Assembly: GCA_011049295.1 (NCBI GenBank) | Contig: DSCA01000028.1 | Location: 1-8,359, forward strand | Origin: Thermoplasmatales archaeon | GTDB lineage: Archaea > Thermoplasmatota > E2 > UBA202 > DSCA01 | DNA length: 8,359 nucleotides | Direction: 5' to 3' | Part shown: positions 1-7,569 of the stretch, piece by piece | How positions within the stretch are numbered: the first letter of the stretch is position 1 | Layout: each line of letters begins with the position of its first letter | The notes under the pieces: generated by a model | What the model was told of the DNA's origin: nothing | What the model saw: only the letters and a program-made list of their open reading frames with translations | The model's database searches: none | Translations under genes and position numbers: made by a program

Positions 1-684
1 CAGCGGGGAGATATCCTGGCCATCATCAACGGAACCACCATTACCAACGGTACCGTGTTCTCCGACCTCCTGAACGAGACCCGGGCCGGGGAGAGCATCA
101 CCATCCAGTATTACCGCTACCACAACCAGACCTGGCATCTAAATGCCACCACGGCGGTGCTGGCCGACAAGCACGGGTACTATGCGAAAAAATTCCCCCG
201 CGACAACCGGGAGGACTACCGGGGCCGGGGATTCCTGGGCCTGAGCACCGTCCCCCTGGGCATCACCACCGCGGCCATCGACTCCTACACGCAGCGCATG
301 GCCCATCCGCTGACCGACCGGCAGAGCTTCTTTCTCTACCTGGCTCTGCCCTTCGCCGGCCTCTCCCCCTTCCCGGAGGGGTTCACTGCCCTGTTTGAAA
401 CGCCCTTTGCCCCTGACCTGTTCTGGCCCCTGGCCAACGTCTTCTACTGGCTGTTCTGGCTGAACTTTGCCCTGGGAACCTTCAACGTGCTGCCCGCCAT
501 ACCCCTGGACGGCGGCTACATCTTCCGGGACGGCATGGCCTCCCTGTTCACCCGTGTGCGCAAAAAGATGGATAAGGAGCGAGCGGAGCGCATCGCCTCC
601 GGCGTCACCACCTTCTTCTCGGTGATGGTGCTGCTGGCCATCGTGGCCATCATTGTGGTTCCCCGCCTCCGCCTCTTTTTTTAG
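1..684 (+). CDS. Site-2 protease (M50) homologue with PDZ domain, 5'-truncated by window edge
   Basis: Open from the first base in frame 1 to a TAG at 682-684, giving the last 227 residues of a longer protein; an ATG-initiated annotation at 55 would be wrong, because the frame is open and coding-like upstream of it. Residues 1-55 read as the end of a PDZ domain (QRGDILAIING start, then an FSDLL helix and a GESITIQYY strand). A hydrophobic segment lies at about 107-125, a second at 140-160 leads into NVLPAIPLDGG (162-172), and a last membrane helix spans about 200-220. The N-x-x-P...LDG element is the second metal-site motif of S2P-type M50 metalloproteases, whose Asp is a zinc ligand. The HExxH helix should lie upstream, outside the window. 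Known family role: regulated intramembrane proteolysis of membrane-anchored regulators or signal-peptide remnants; the substrate here is unknown. The C-terminus is basic/hydrophobic (PRLRLFF). Convergent with the next gene, 27 bases apart. Confidence 0.88.
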   Translation, partial: QRGDILAIINGTTITNGTVFSDLLNETRAGESITIQYYRYHNQTWHLNATTAVLADKHGYYAKKFPRDNREDYRGRGFLGLSTVPLGITTAAIDSYTQRMAHPLTDRQSFFLYLALPFAGLSPFPEGFTALFETPFAPDLFWPLANVFYWLFWLNFALGTFNVLPAIPLDGGYIFRDGMASLFTRVRKKMDKERAERIASGVTTFFSVMVLLAIVAIIVVPRLRLFF

Positions 685-687
685 AGG
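672..687 (+). terminator. T7 tract with small stem-loop at 3' end of the M50 gene
   Basis: A run of seven T (676-682) overlaps the TAG stop, and CCTCT (672-676) can pair with AGAGG (683-687) around a T6 loop. Archaeal transcription typically ends at oligo-T in the non-template strand, so this fits a terminator for the plus-strand gene. The stem is only five pairs and the tract is partly coding, so the call is tentative. No comparable T tract is seen just downstream of the convergent minus-strand gene. Confidence 0.4.
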
Positions 688-711
688 ATACCGGGCGTCT
701 CCCGCCGGGCG

Positions 712-3700
712 CTACAACCTCTTCCTGAGGGCAATGAACAGCAGGCAGATGATGGCGAACAAAATGACCGCCGGTATCACCCAGGCCGAGTCACCCCAGC
801 CGGCCTCCTCCACCTCCTCGTAGGCCACGATGGTGCCGCCGACCGGGTCGTAGTAGTGGTCATGGGCTCCGTCGCCGTCCGCATCAAACAGTATCACCCG
901 CTGCTCGTCAATGAAGGTTTCCTCCACACTGCGCAACTCGTTGTCATCCCGGTCCCAGTAGATGTAGGCCTCCTCGTCCTCCCTCCACAGCAGGTAGCCG
1001 ATTTCGCCCCCTATGGACACGTTGACGGTGGTGCCGGCATCCCGGGGGTCGGACCCCGCCTCTATCTCCACGGTGTCCGGTACGTCGTCGCCGTCGTAGT
1101 CTTCGGGGATGGTAAAGTAGCGGTAGAGATGCTGCGTGTGGTTGCGATTGCGGTTGGCGGAGGCATCGACGGCCTCTATGTGAAACTCGTAGGTGCCGGT
1201 TTTGTCGAAGGACTGGGCCACATAGTACACGTCGCTGGTGCCCCGGCGGGACATGTTGTAGGTGAGAGTGCTGCTGTCACGGACGATGTAGAGGGTGACC
1301 GAGCGCAGGCCGCTGGAGTCGTTGACCAGGGCCGATATGTTCACCGTTCCGTAGATGACCTGGCGCTGCGGGGTGGCAGCCACCGCCCGGATGGAGGGCG
1401 GCGTGGTCTCCACGCCCTCGTAGACAATCCGGAAGGGCAGGGGGTCGCTGACCGCCTGATGGGGAAACTCCGTGCCGTTGACAGTGCCCGCCGTATCCAG
1501 GGCCTCTATGTGGCAGGTAAAGTAGCCCACCCGGCTGAAGGTGGTGTTGTAGTAGAAGACGTCGGTGTCTCCCAGCCGCCACATGTAGTCCTCCAGAACC
1601 ACCTCCTGGCCATCGGATATCACCACCCGGGCGGTGTCCACCGTGGTGTGGTTGTCGGTAATCACCGCGGAAATATTTACGGACCCCCCCAGGAACTGGG
1701 GGTTGGGCTCAATCCGGAGAAGGGAAATATCCGGCGGCTGCGTGTCCCGCGGGCCGCCCACCCGGACATCCTTGACTGCCTGGTTGTTGCCCAGGCTGGA
1801 TTCGTCCTCGCAGGTGGCTGCCACCTTGATGGAAAAGGTTCCGTTGCTGGTGGGGTGCCAGGGCAGGATAACCATGGCGTAGTCACGTTTGGGAATGATT
1901 TCCTCCACGGTTCCACCCGGGAGGAGGGTGTAGGTGCGGCTTCCCCGCTCCTTGATGTAGAATTTGACCTGGGCCAGCGTGTCGTTGTAGCCGATGTTGC
2001 GGACGACGACCGTGATGTTGACCGTGTCGTTGGTGGTGGGATGGGAGGGCTCAAATTCCAGGTCGCTCATCCGCACCTGGAGATCGGGAAGGGGAGTAAC
2101 GGTGATCACGAGAATGTTCCAGTTGTTTTGCCGGTCACTGTCCGGGATGTTTTTTTCCTGGTCGGCATGGGCCCGGATGGTCCAGATGCCCTCGTAGGTG
2201 GGGTCTCCATAGGATGCCCGCCAGGTAAAGGTAAGGTCCTTGGTGGCCCCCGCCGCCAGCCCGGACAGGGCCTTGACCATCTTCACGGCATGGACGGAGG
2301 CATCTCCCTGGTACAGGGCGAGCGAGATGTTGACCGGGGTGGTGAAAGGCACGGCCTTGCTCCCCTGATTTTTCACGCTCACGGTGATGGCGGTGTCCTT
2401 TCCCTCCTTGATGGTGCCCGGGGCGGTGATGGCCACCACGTCCAGATTGGCCGCCGGCTCGACAGTGAGGGATTTGGACCGCACCACCAGGTACCCGGAG
2501 CCATCGGCCATGGTCACATCCAGCCGCCAGGTTCCCGGTTTGCTGCTGTTGGTGAACGTGTACAGGCTCTCCAGGTGCCAGGTCCTGCGGTTGGTTCCGT
2601 CCTGGGAGGGCATGAATGCGTAACCCAGGTCGTCAATGTATATCAGGTTCTCGCCGCTCTCCACCTTGGCCACCAGCTGTATCTCCACTCCCACCACGGT
2701 GCCCGCCCCCGCCTTCCACTGGCTGAGGGTAGCCGCCGGGATGTCATACCGGTGCCAGGCCCCATCCTTGGTCAGGGCGCCCATGCTGATGGACAGAAAC
2801 TTGTTGGGGCCGCCCTCAATCAGGAGAGTGTATTTCAGCTCGCTCAGGGCGGCGTACTGGTCCACCTTGTACCAGAACCACAGGGAGGGCAGGCGGGAGA
2901 CGTGCACGCCCTGGGCAATGCTCTGCCGCAACCCCGCCATGTCCGCCGGCTGTACCGGCTGGTCCAGGAACTTGTACTGGCCGGTGTAGTCTCTGAGGCG
3001 CAGTTCCACCGCCCGAGAGCCGGTGTGAGAGGCGGCGGAGCCGGCAAAGGAGGCGCTGGCGGTCTGCTCGTTGGAGTGGAACAGGTGAGTGTACTCGCTT
3101 CCCCCCTCGAAACCGGCGTCTGGAAGCGGCAGGGAAGAAGTGACAAATTGCCCCTGGGGGGAATAAAGTGTGGCAACGACCTCCCGGGGATGGGCGATGG
3201 CACTGACGTTAATCAGGGCGATGGTGTTCATGCCTTCCACCCCGGCTGCGTAGGTATCCCTCACCGAGGCCAGCTCCCCTCGCCATCCGTGAGACTGGTT
3301 GCCCATGACGGCGGAGGAGGGGTTGGGGGTCACCTCTATCCAGCAGGAGTCAATATATGCCGATACTTCGCGGGGCGTGGTACCCAGGGTGGTATCGAGG
3401 GTCGTCACTTTGAAGGAAAGGGTGGGGTTGTAGGAGGTTTTTCCCTCCAGCATGGTGGTCACGTTTTTCCGGAGGGTTATCCAGCCCCCGGTGTTGTGGC
3501 CCTTTTCCACCGTCTGACCGTCCAGGGTCATCTCCCACGTTACGCCCTCCCAGTCGGCATTAAAATAAACCTGGGCGTTGAGGAAGTAGCTGGCTCCCTT
3601 GCCGCCATCAGGTACTGTGAAGCTCTGGTAGACCCGGGCGTAATACTCGTCCTGCTGCCACAGGAATCCCCTGCGGTGGAGGCGGTAGCATCGGTCGTCG

Positions 3701-4737
3701 CCGTCCACCGGGTCGTCTGCGTAGCCCATGCTCCATCCCATGACGTCGCTGGCTCCCGGGACCGGAATGGTGGGCTTGCTGTCATTCCGCCACACCCCAG
3801 CCCCAGAATCCTCGAACTCGGCGTTTTTAATGCCGGTGCTTATCTGGTCGAAGGCACCGCTTTTCTGCCCGTTTTCCACGGTGTCCCAGTAGAGATAGTA
3901 ATGGCGGGCTTCGTGGGGAAGCAGGTCGCCCTGCATCACCCAGGCCAATGTCACGTTGGCCCTGCCCGTGGCGTCATAATCCTGATTGAAAATAATCTCC
4001 CGCCCCACCGCCTCCACCGCCTGCCAGGTGTCGTTTATCCGCTCGTAGCGGACCACCCGCACCGAGGCCGGGGAGAAGGTGCGCTGGGAAAAACCCCCGG
4101 AGGGCTGATAGGCGGCGATGGTATCCATGAGCCGGGTGAAATCAATGGCGCAGTACACCGTTTTGTCCTTGTAGACATAGCCCTCCCGCTGGCCGAGCAT
4201 GGTCACGGTCACCGGAACCCGGTAGTGCCAGGCGGGGTTCCACCAGGCGGCTTCCTCGGGCTCCGGGGGGAAGGGGGGATAGACGGGCTGCTTGACGTTC
4301 AGCGTACCGCTGCCGATGTTGTTGTCCTCGTTGGTCTCGCTTATCTGCTCGTTAAAATCCACGAAGATAAAAAAGGTGTGATTGCCCACGGGGCGGGCAA
4401 TCCAGTACAGGGTAACGTCCTTTTCCTCTCCGGCGGCCAGGGATGAGATGGTTAGCTCGTCCACAGGATTGTTGCGGGAATTCACGTAGAGAGCCACCCC
4501 GATGTTTTGGGCGGCGGCACTCCCCGCATTTTTGATGGTAAAAGTGATTTTAACCTGGTCGTTTTCCAAAATTTCGTCCGGCGTGACCAGGATGGAATTG
4601 GGCACCAAGGTGAGGTCGGGCTTGCCGTCATCGGCGTGGACGACCAGGCCAGCGAGCGTGCTGAAGAGGAGGCACCACAGGACGAGGGCCGCGACCGTCT
4701 TGATTCTCACACCGGTAATGCATGATGTCTGCGTCAC
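712..4737 (-). CDS. Giant secreted, C-terminally anchored CARDB/Ig-like/TSP3 surface protein
   Basis: 1341 codons from a GTG (4737-4735) to TAG (714-712). A second in-frame GTG at 4710-4708 (codon 10) would start directly at the basic RIK of the signal peptide and is a real alternative. Regions: signal peptide to about residue 35 (VVHA|DD); CARDB-like domain 39-148 with the typical NEDNN end; Pro-rich linker 150-160; a DUF2341-like module from WWNPAWHYRVPVTV (165) to HYYLYWD (285); two probable jelly-roll/carbohydrate-binding-like sandwiches (about 300-470 and 540-705, the latter ending YIDDLGY); two more CARDB domains (763-880 and 883-994); two Ig-like domains each opened by PP (1000-1105, 1113-1210); a TSP3-like calcium loop DYDGDDVPDTVEIEAGSDP (1213-1231); a second Asp-rich loop DADGDGAHD (1285); and a single membrane helix 1318-1337 followed by RKRL. 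Many N-x-S/T sequons suggest heavy N-glycosylation outside the cell. CARDB domains mediate adhesion or spacing; the ligand here is unknown. No catalytic motif is seen. A cell-wall, adhesin or polysaccharide-binding role is inference. Confidence 0.92.
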   Translation of the reverse strand: MTQTSCITGVRIKTVAALVLWCLLFSTLAGLVVHADDGKPDLTLVPNSILVTPDEILENDQVKITFTIKNAGSAAAQNIGVALYVNSRNNPVDELTISSLAAGEEKDVTLYWIARPVGNHTFFIFVDFNEQISETNEDNNIGSGTLNVKQPVYPPFPPEPEEAAWWNPAWHYRVPVTVTMLGQREGYVYKDKTVYCAIDFTRLMDTIAAYQPSGGFSQRTFSPASVRVVRYERINDTWQAVEAVGREIIFNQDYDATGRANVTLAWVMQGDLLPHEARHYYLYWDTVENGQKSGAFDQISTGIKNAEFEDSGAGVWRNDSKPTIPVPGASDVMGWSMGYADDPVDGDDRCYRLHRRGFLWQQDEYYARVYQSFTVPDGGKGASYFLNAQVYFNADWEGVTWEMTLDGQTVEKGHNTGGWITLRKNVTTMLEGKTSYNPTLSFKVTTLDTTLGTTPREVSAYIDSCWIEVTPNPSSAVMGNQSHGWRGELASVRDTYAAGVEGMNTIALINVSAIAHPREVVATLYSPQGQFVTSSLPLPDAGFEGGSEYTHLFHSNEQTASASFAGSAASHTGSRAVELRLRDYTGQYKFLDQPVQPADMAGLRQSIAQGVHVSRLPSLWFWYKVDQYAALSELKYTLLIEGGPNKFLSISMGALTKDGAWHRYDIPAATLSQWKAGAGTVVGVEIQLVAKVESGENLIYIDDLGYAFMPSQDGTNRRTWHLESLYTFTNSSKPGTWRLDVTMADGSGYLVVRSKSLTVEPAANLDVVAITAPGTIKEGKDTAITVSVKNQGSKAVPFTTPVNISLALYQGDASVHAVKMVKALSGLAAGATKDLTFTWRASYGDPTYEGIWTIRAHADQEKNIPDSDRQNNWNILVITVTPLPDLQVRMSDLEFEPSHPTTNDTVNITVVVRNIGYNDTLAQVKFYIKERGSRTYTLLPGGTVEEIIPKRDYAMVILPWHPTSNGTFSIKVAATCEDESSLGNNQAVKDVRVGGPRDTQPPDISLLRIEPNPQFLGGSVNISAVITDNHTTVDTARVVISDGQEVVLEDYMWRLGDTDVFYYNTTFSRVGYFTCHIEALDTAGTVNGTEFPHQAVSDPLPFRIVYEGVETTPPSIRAVAATPQRQVIYGTVNISALVNDSSGLRSVTLYIVRDSSTLTYNMSRRGTSDVYYVAQSFDKTGTYEFHIEAVDASANRNRNHTQHLYRYFTIPEDYDGDDVPDTVEIEAGSDPRDAGTTVNVSIGGEIGYLLWREDEEAYIYWDRDDNELRSVEETFIDEQRVILFDADGDGAHDHYYDPVGGTIVAYEEVEEAGWGDSAWVIPAVILFAIICLLFIALRKRL

Positions 4738-4790
4738 TTTTATACCCCTTTCCCCTTAAATAAAAATTTGGTTATATAATTTGTGGTAAT
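4738..4790 (-). promoter_or_regulatory. Promoter of the giant surface-protein gene
   Basis: This AT-rich stretch contrasts with the surrounding GC-rich DNA. Three TATA-like boxes read on the minus strand: TTATATAA (4779-4772), an ATTTTTATTTAA stretch (4767-4756) and TATAAAA (4744-4738). With the usual archaeal spacing of about 25-30 bases these predict starts near 4749, near 4737 (leaderless at the first GTG) and near 4714 (almost leaderless at the second GTG, 4710). An AAAGGGG purine block (4751-4745) seven bases before the first GTG could act as a weak Shine-Dalgarno. Which box is used decides the start codon; sequence alone does not settle it. Confidence 0.5.
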
Positions 4791-4971
4791 GGGTCTCTTC
4801 TCTGTTGTGCAGCGGTGAAGAACTCCCCCCTCTGATTCCGGGGGCGGCCGGGTATCGGGCACGTGCTCCCCCCCACCGTGGTGCCAGAAAACAAACAACT
4901 GCCGAAAAACTTGCGGGGACCGGCGGTTAAAGCCACCACTAACTACTTAACACCCTCCGGCATTGTAGCAC
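4791..4971. other. Divergent intergenic spacer with plus-strand protease promoter
   Basis: Together with the minus-strand promoter this makes a 234-base gap between divergent genes. The middle (4830-4885) is C/G-rich, with runs of C and an 8-base palindrome GCACGTGC (4859-4866). A weak TATA-like CTACTTAAC (about 4943-4951) is centred about 25 bases before the ATG at 4972, and no Shine-Dalgarno precedes that ATG, so a leaderless transcript is likely for the protease. No RNA gene or supported small ORF is seen here. Confidence 0.35.
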
Positions 4972-6469
4972 ATGGACCGGCGCGGGTATGCCTACTTCTT
5001 CGTCCTCGTGGTGGTGGTCGCGGCCGCCCTGGTGTTTCTCTATGTGAGCGGAGAGCGGGGAGAGGCGGGAGCCACCGCAGCCGCCATCGACGATTGGGAC
5101 CCCACGTGGGACACGGAACTGGTGGTGCGCCTGGACCGCATCCGAAAACTGGACCCCGTCTACGGGGAGGAACCCACCCTGTGGATGGAAATCACCGTGG
5201 ACGGAACCACGGTCAAAGATATCGGCCCCTGGGGCGGAATCGACGCCTATCCCCGCTGGCGCCACCTGGCAGACGTGGACGACGGCAAGGAAAACGTGAG
5301 CATCGAGATACGGCTGTTCGAGGGACAGGGAGAAAACCTGGTGCCCTGCGATGTCGGTCCCCGCTCCGGCATCGATGGAGGACGGGCTCTCCACCTGACC
5401 TATTCCCTCCGGGATGGAACCTGGCGCGGCGACGATTACCGGGGAGACCCCTCCGGTTACGGACGGGCGACGGGAGCCGAGGATGGCAACCTGGAAGAAA
5501 ACGACTACGAGGTATGGTTTTCCGTGTACCAGACCGATGCCGACGGGGACCGGCTGACCTGGTACGAAGAAACCTACGTCTACGGTACCGACCCCCTGGC
5601 GAGCGATTACCATGCCGATGGGGACGGCGACGGGATTCCCACCTGGTGGGAGGACCACTGGGGATACCACCCCTACGCCTGGGATGACCACGCCAATCTG
5701 GACCCCGACAACGACGGCCTGAACAACCTGGAGGAATACCGGATGGCGGATTACGGGGCGGACCCCTTTCGGCAGGATATTTTCGTGGAGGTGGACTTTA
5801 TGGAAAACATGCTGCTGGGCACCACCACCCTGCCCGAGTACTCCAAGCAGCAGGTCATCTCCGCCTTTACCCGGCGCAACATGGCCCTGCACATTGACGA
5901 CGGGCTGATGGGAGGGGGCGGAGAGGTGCTCCCCTACGTGCGGTTTTTCACCCCCGAGCAGCTGGCCCGCTTCTACCGGTCCCATTTTCTGCACTACGGA
6001 GAGCAGGAATGGAGAGCGGGCATTTTCCGGTACTGCGTCATCGCCCAGTACGCCCTCCAGGCAGCAAAAGACGTCGCCGGATACTCGTGGTGGCCCACCA
6101 ACGAGGACAAGTTCAACTGCTTCGTGGTGGCCCAGCGGGTCATCAAGAACTACCGGTGGCTTCCCCAGGCCCGGGCCACGGCCACGGGCAGCCTGTTCAT
6201 GCACGAACTGGGTCACACCCTGGGCATCTTCTGGCACACCTACCACGGCTGCGACAACATGACCACCATCTATCCCTGGCTCCCGGGATGGAGCGAATAC
6301 GAAAACTATCTGAGCTGCATGAACTACCGCTATGCCTGGAGCCACATCGACTATTCCGACGGCAGCCACGGACCCGGAGACTTTGACGACTGGAGCCACG
6401 TGGACCCGGCCTTTTTCGTTTTTCGAGAAGAAGTTCTTTGCCGCCCCACCCATCATCCTGAGCCGGTAA
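4972..6469 (+). CDS. Secreted/anchored zinc metalloprotease (metzincin-like) with TSP3 calcium loops; one-base frameshift near 3' end
   Basis: ATG at 4972 is preceded by an in-frame TAG at 4966, so translation starts here or later. Residues 6-25 (YAYFFVLVVVVAAALVFLYV) form a signal peptide or N-terminal anchor. About 42-185 is a beta-rich domain. Residues 188-265 carry Asp-rich TSP3-like loops (TDADGDRLTWYEE, HADGDGDGIPTWWEDHW, LDPDNDGLNNLEEY), which usually bind calcium. The protease domain follows: FVEVDFME (271), HELGH at 411-415 with catalytic Glu412, then Gly418, and a metzincin-like Met-turn SCMNY (448-452, Met450), followed by YSDG and a DDWSHVDPAFF end. Family knowledge predicts zinc-dependent endopeptidase activity outside the cell. 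The open frame as written runs on to 7329 antisense to the next gene with basic, low-complexity sequence. Removing one T from T5 at 6419-6423 instead gives a natural end, FVFEKKFFAAPPIILSR, with TAA at 6467-6469 (498 residues). I therefore end the gene at 6469. Confidence 0.8.
6419..6423 (+). other. Putative single-base frameshift site (T5 run) in the metalloprotease gene
   Basis: Codons GTT TTT CGA GAA (from 6418) become GTT TTC GAG AAG if one T is removed. The corrected frame ends 15 codons later at TAA (6467), leaving 92 bases before the convergent gene's stop. The uncorrected frame shows RARRPRRQPWLRDSEKRRKK-type sequence and then an antisense reading of the neighbouring gene. The preceding DWSHVDPAFF looks like the end of the protease domain. 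Confidence 0.6.
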
Positions 6470-6526
6470 AAACCGATGGCAGCCGGGCAAGGAGACCACG
6501 GCGCCAGCCCTGGCTCCGGGATTCAG

Positions 6527-6548
6527 AAAAAAGAAGAAAAAAGGAAAA
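6527..6548 (-). terminator. Oligo-T terminator of the Asp-box protein gene
   Basis: Read on the minus strand, the 14-35 bases after the TAG stop (6564-6562) contain T4, T6 and T6 tracts broken by C pairs or short C/T steps, followed by GC-rich DNA. Successive T tracts on the non-template strand are the known intrinsic termination signal of archaeal RNA polymerase. The tracts lie between the convergent stops at 6469 and 6562, which supports both gene ends. Confidence 0.6.
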
Positions 6549-6561
6549 GGGGAGAGGGAGC

Positions 6562-7560
6562 CTACGTCAGTCCCAGCACCAGGGGTCCCAGCACCAGGCC
6601 GCTGGCCGTGCTGGATGCGCCACCCACGGTCACCGCGATGTCTGCCCTGCCAATGCCGAAGATGAAACCGCTGCTGATTTCGGCTGTGCCGCCGGCGGGC
6701 ACGTTCACCGTTCCCGTCTTCTGGCTGCCCACAAACACCGGGCCGTCAAAGACGATGGACCAGGCCGCGTTTTCGGCGTCCACGGTGCCCGAGTTCACCA
6801 CAGTGGCCTTGAGGCCGAAGCCGCCGGTGATCTCTCCGATGCTGATGATGGGAGCCGGAGGGAATCCCACGTTTTCGTAGTAGATGTCCAGGTTGCCGGC
6901 GCTGTGGTCGGCCCACACCACTCTACCGCCGGAGGTGATAGATGCACAGCGGTAGTCAGCAGCCACCGTTCCCTGGTCATCATTGACTCGCTCCGGAGTG
7001 GTCCAGGTGGCCCCGCCGTCGGTGGTATGGGACACATAGAGGTCGCTGTCGATGGTGAAGATGCAGGTGCCCGATTCTCCGTAGCAGACGACGGAGGGAT
7101 ACATTTCGTCGATGGTGGAGTCACCGCCCACCAGGCTTTTGCCCCAGGTCTGACCGGCATCCGAGGAATAGTAGCACACGATGTCCTGCTTGCCGGGAAT
7201 CAGCTCGTCCTGCTGGGCAACAATCATGACCGTGTTACCCGCAGCGGACACGTCCGGATAGCGGTTGTCCTCGCTTCCCCCGATTATCTGGGTGTCAAAC
7301 CAGGTGGGATGGCCCGGGTTGTCGGCTGAATCATGGCAGTCTCCGGGTATGAGCACCAGGTTCCAGTTGCCCACGGACTCGTTGTAGTAGTCAAAAACGG
7401 CGTAAATGTATCCGTTGCTGTGGTCCACATCGATGGCCGCGTGCTCGCATCCCTGGAACTCGTCGAAATAGCTGCTCCACTGGCTGCCGTCCGACTCGTA
7501 GTTGTCATAGTTGAATATGGGCATGTCGACCCGCACGTCCCGGGTTCCCGCCACCGCCAT
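6562..7560 (-). CDS. C-terminal part of Asp-box (BNR/sialidase-like) protein, downstream of in-frame TAG
   Basis: 332 codons from an internal ATG (7560) to TAG (6564-6562). It is in the same phase as the upstream half (7570-8205), and the codons between (TGG GGC ATC after the TAG) are also open, so this is probably the rest of one 547-position reading frame rather than an independent gene. It has no signal peptide of its own. Two Asp-box motifs of the S/T-x-D-x-G-x-T-W type occur, SSDAGQTW (132-139) and TTDGGATW (179-186), in repeated beta-strand units typical of a sialidase-like propeller. Asp boxes are structural, so enzymatic activity is not implied, and I do not recognise the sialidase arginine triad. 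From about 237 a CARDB-like beta-sandwich begins (IISIGEITGGFGLKATVVN), ending in the hydrophobic tail GLVLGPLVLGLT. Expected location is outside the cell, if it is made from the full frame. Confidence 0.75.
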   Translation of the reverse strand: MAVAGTRDVRVDMPIFNYDNYESDGSQWSSYFDEFQGCEHAAIDVDHSNGYIYAVFDYYNESVGNWNLVLIPGDCHDSADNPGHPTWFDTQIIGGSEDNRYPDVSAAGNTVMIVAQQDELIPGKQDIVCYYSSDAGQTWGKSLVGGDSTIDEMYPSVVCYGESGTCIFTIDSDLYVSHTTDGGATWTTPERVNDDQGTVAADYRCASITSGGRVVWADHSAGNLDIYYENVGFPPAPIISIGEITGGFGLKATVVNSGTVDAENAAWSIVFDGPVFVGSQKTGTVNVPAGGTAEISSGFIFGIGRADIAVTVGGASSTASGLVLGPLVLGLT

Positions 7561-7569
7561 GATGCCCCA

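Noticed and set aside
691..711. Repeated CCGGGCG (691-697 and 705-711) between the convergent genes
   Set aside because: A short, GC-rich direct repeat in GC-rich DNA, with no strong hairpin or T tract for the minus strand.
856..4446. A 1196-codon open frame on the plus strand, antisense to the giant surface protein
   Set aside because: It has no signal peptide, domain or start context, and its composition is rich in Gly/Val/His/Arg, as expected from antisense reading of a GC-rich gene. The opposite strand encodes clear CARDB, Ig-like and TSP3-like modules.
4859..4866. Palindrome GCACGTGC in the divergent spacer as an operator
   Set aside because: Eight bases only, far from both predicted cores, within a GC-rich block; kept as a note in the spacer entry.
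4939..6456. A 505-codon minus-strand frame antisense to the metalloprotease
   Set aside because: It opposes a gene with a recognisable zinc site, Met-turn and calcium loops, and itself shows only Val/Gly/Pro/His-rich shadow sequence.
6470..7329. Continuation of the protease frame to 7329 as a genuine C-terminal extension
   Set aside because: It is antisense to the Asp-box protein with no domain-like pattern. A one-base correction upstream gives a sensible ending at 6469.
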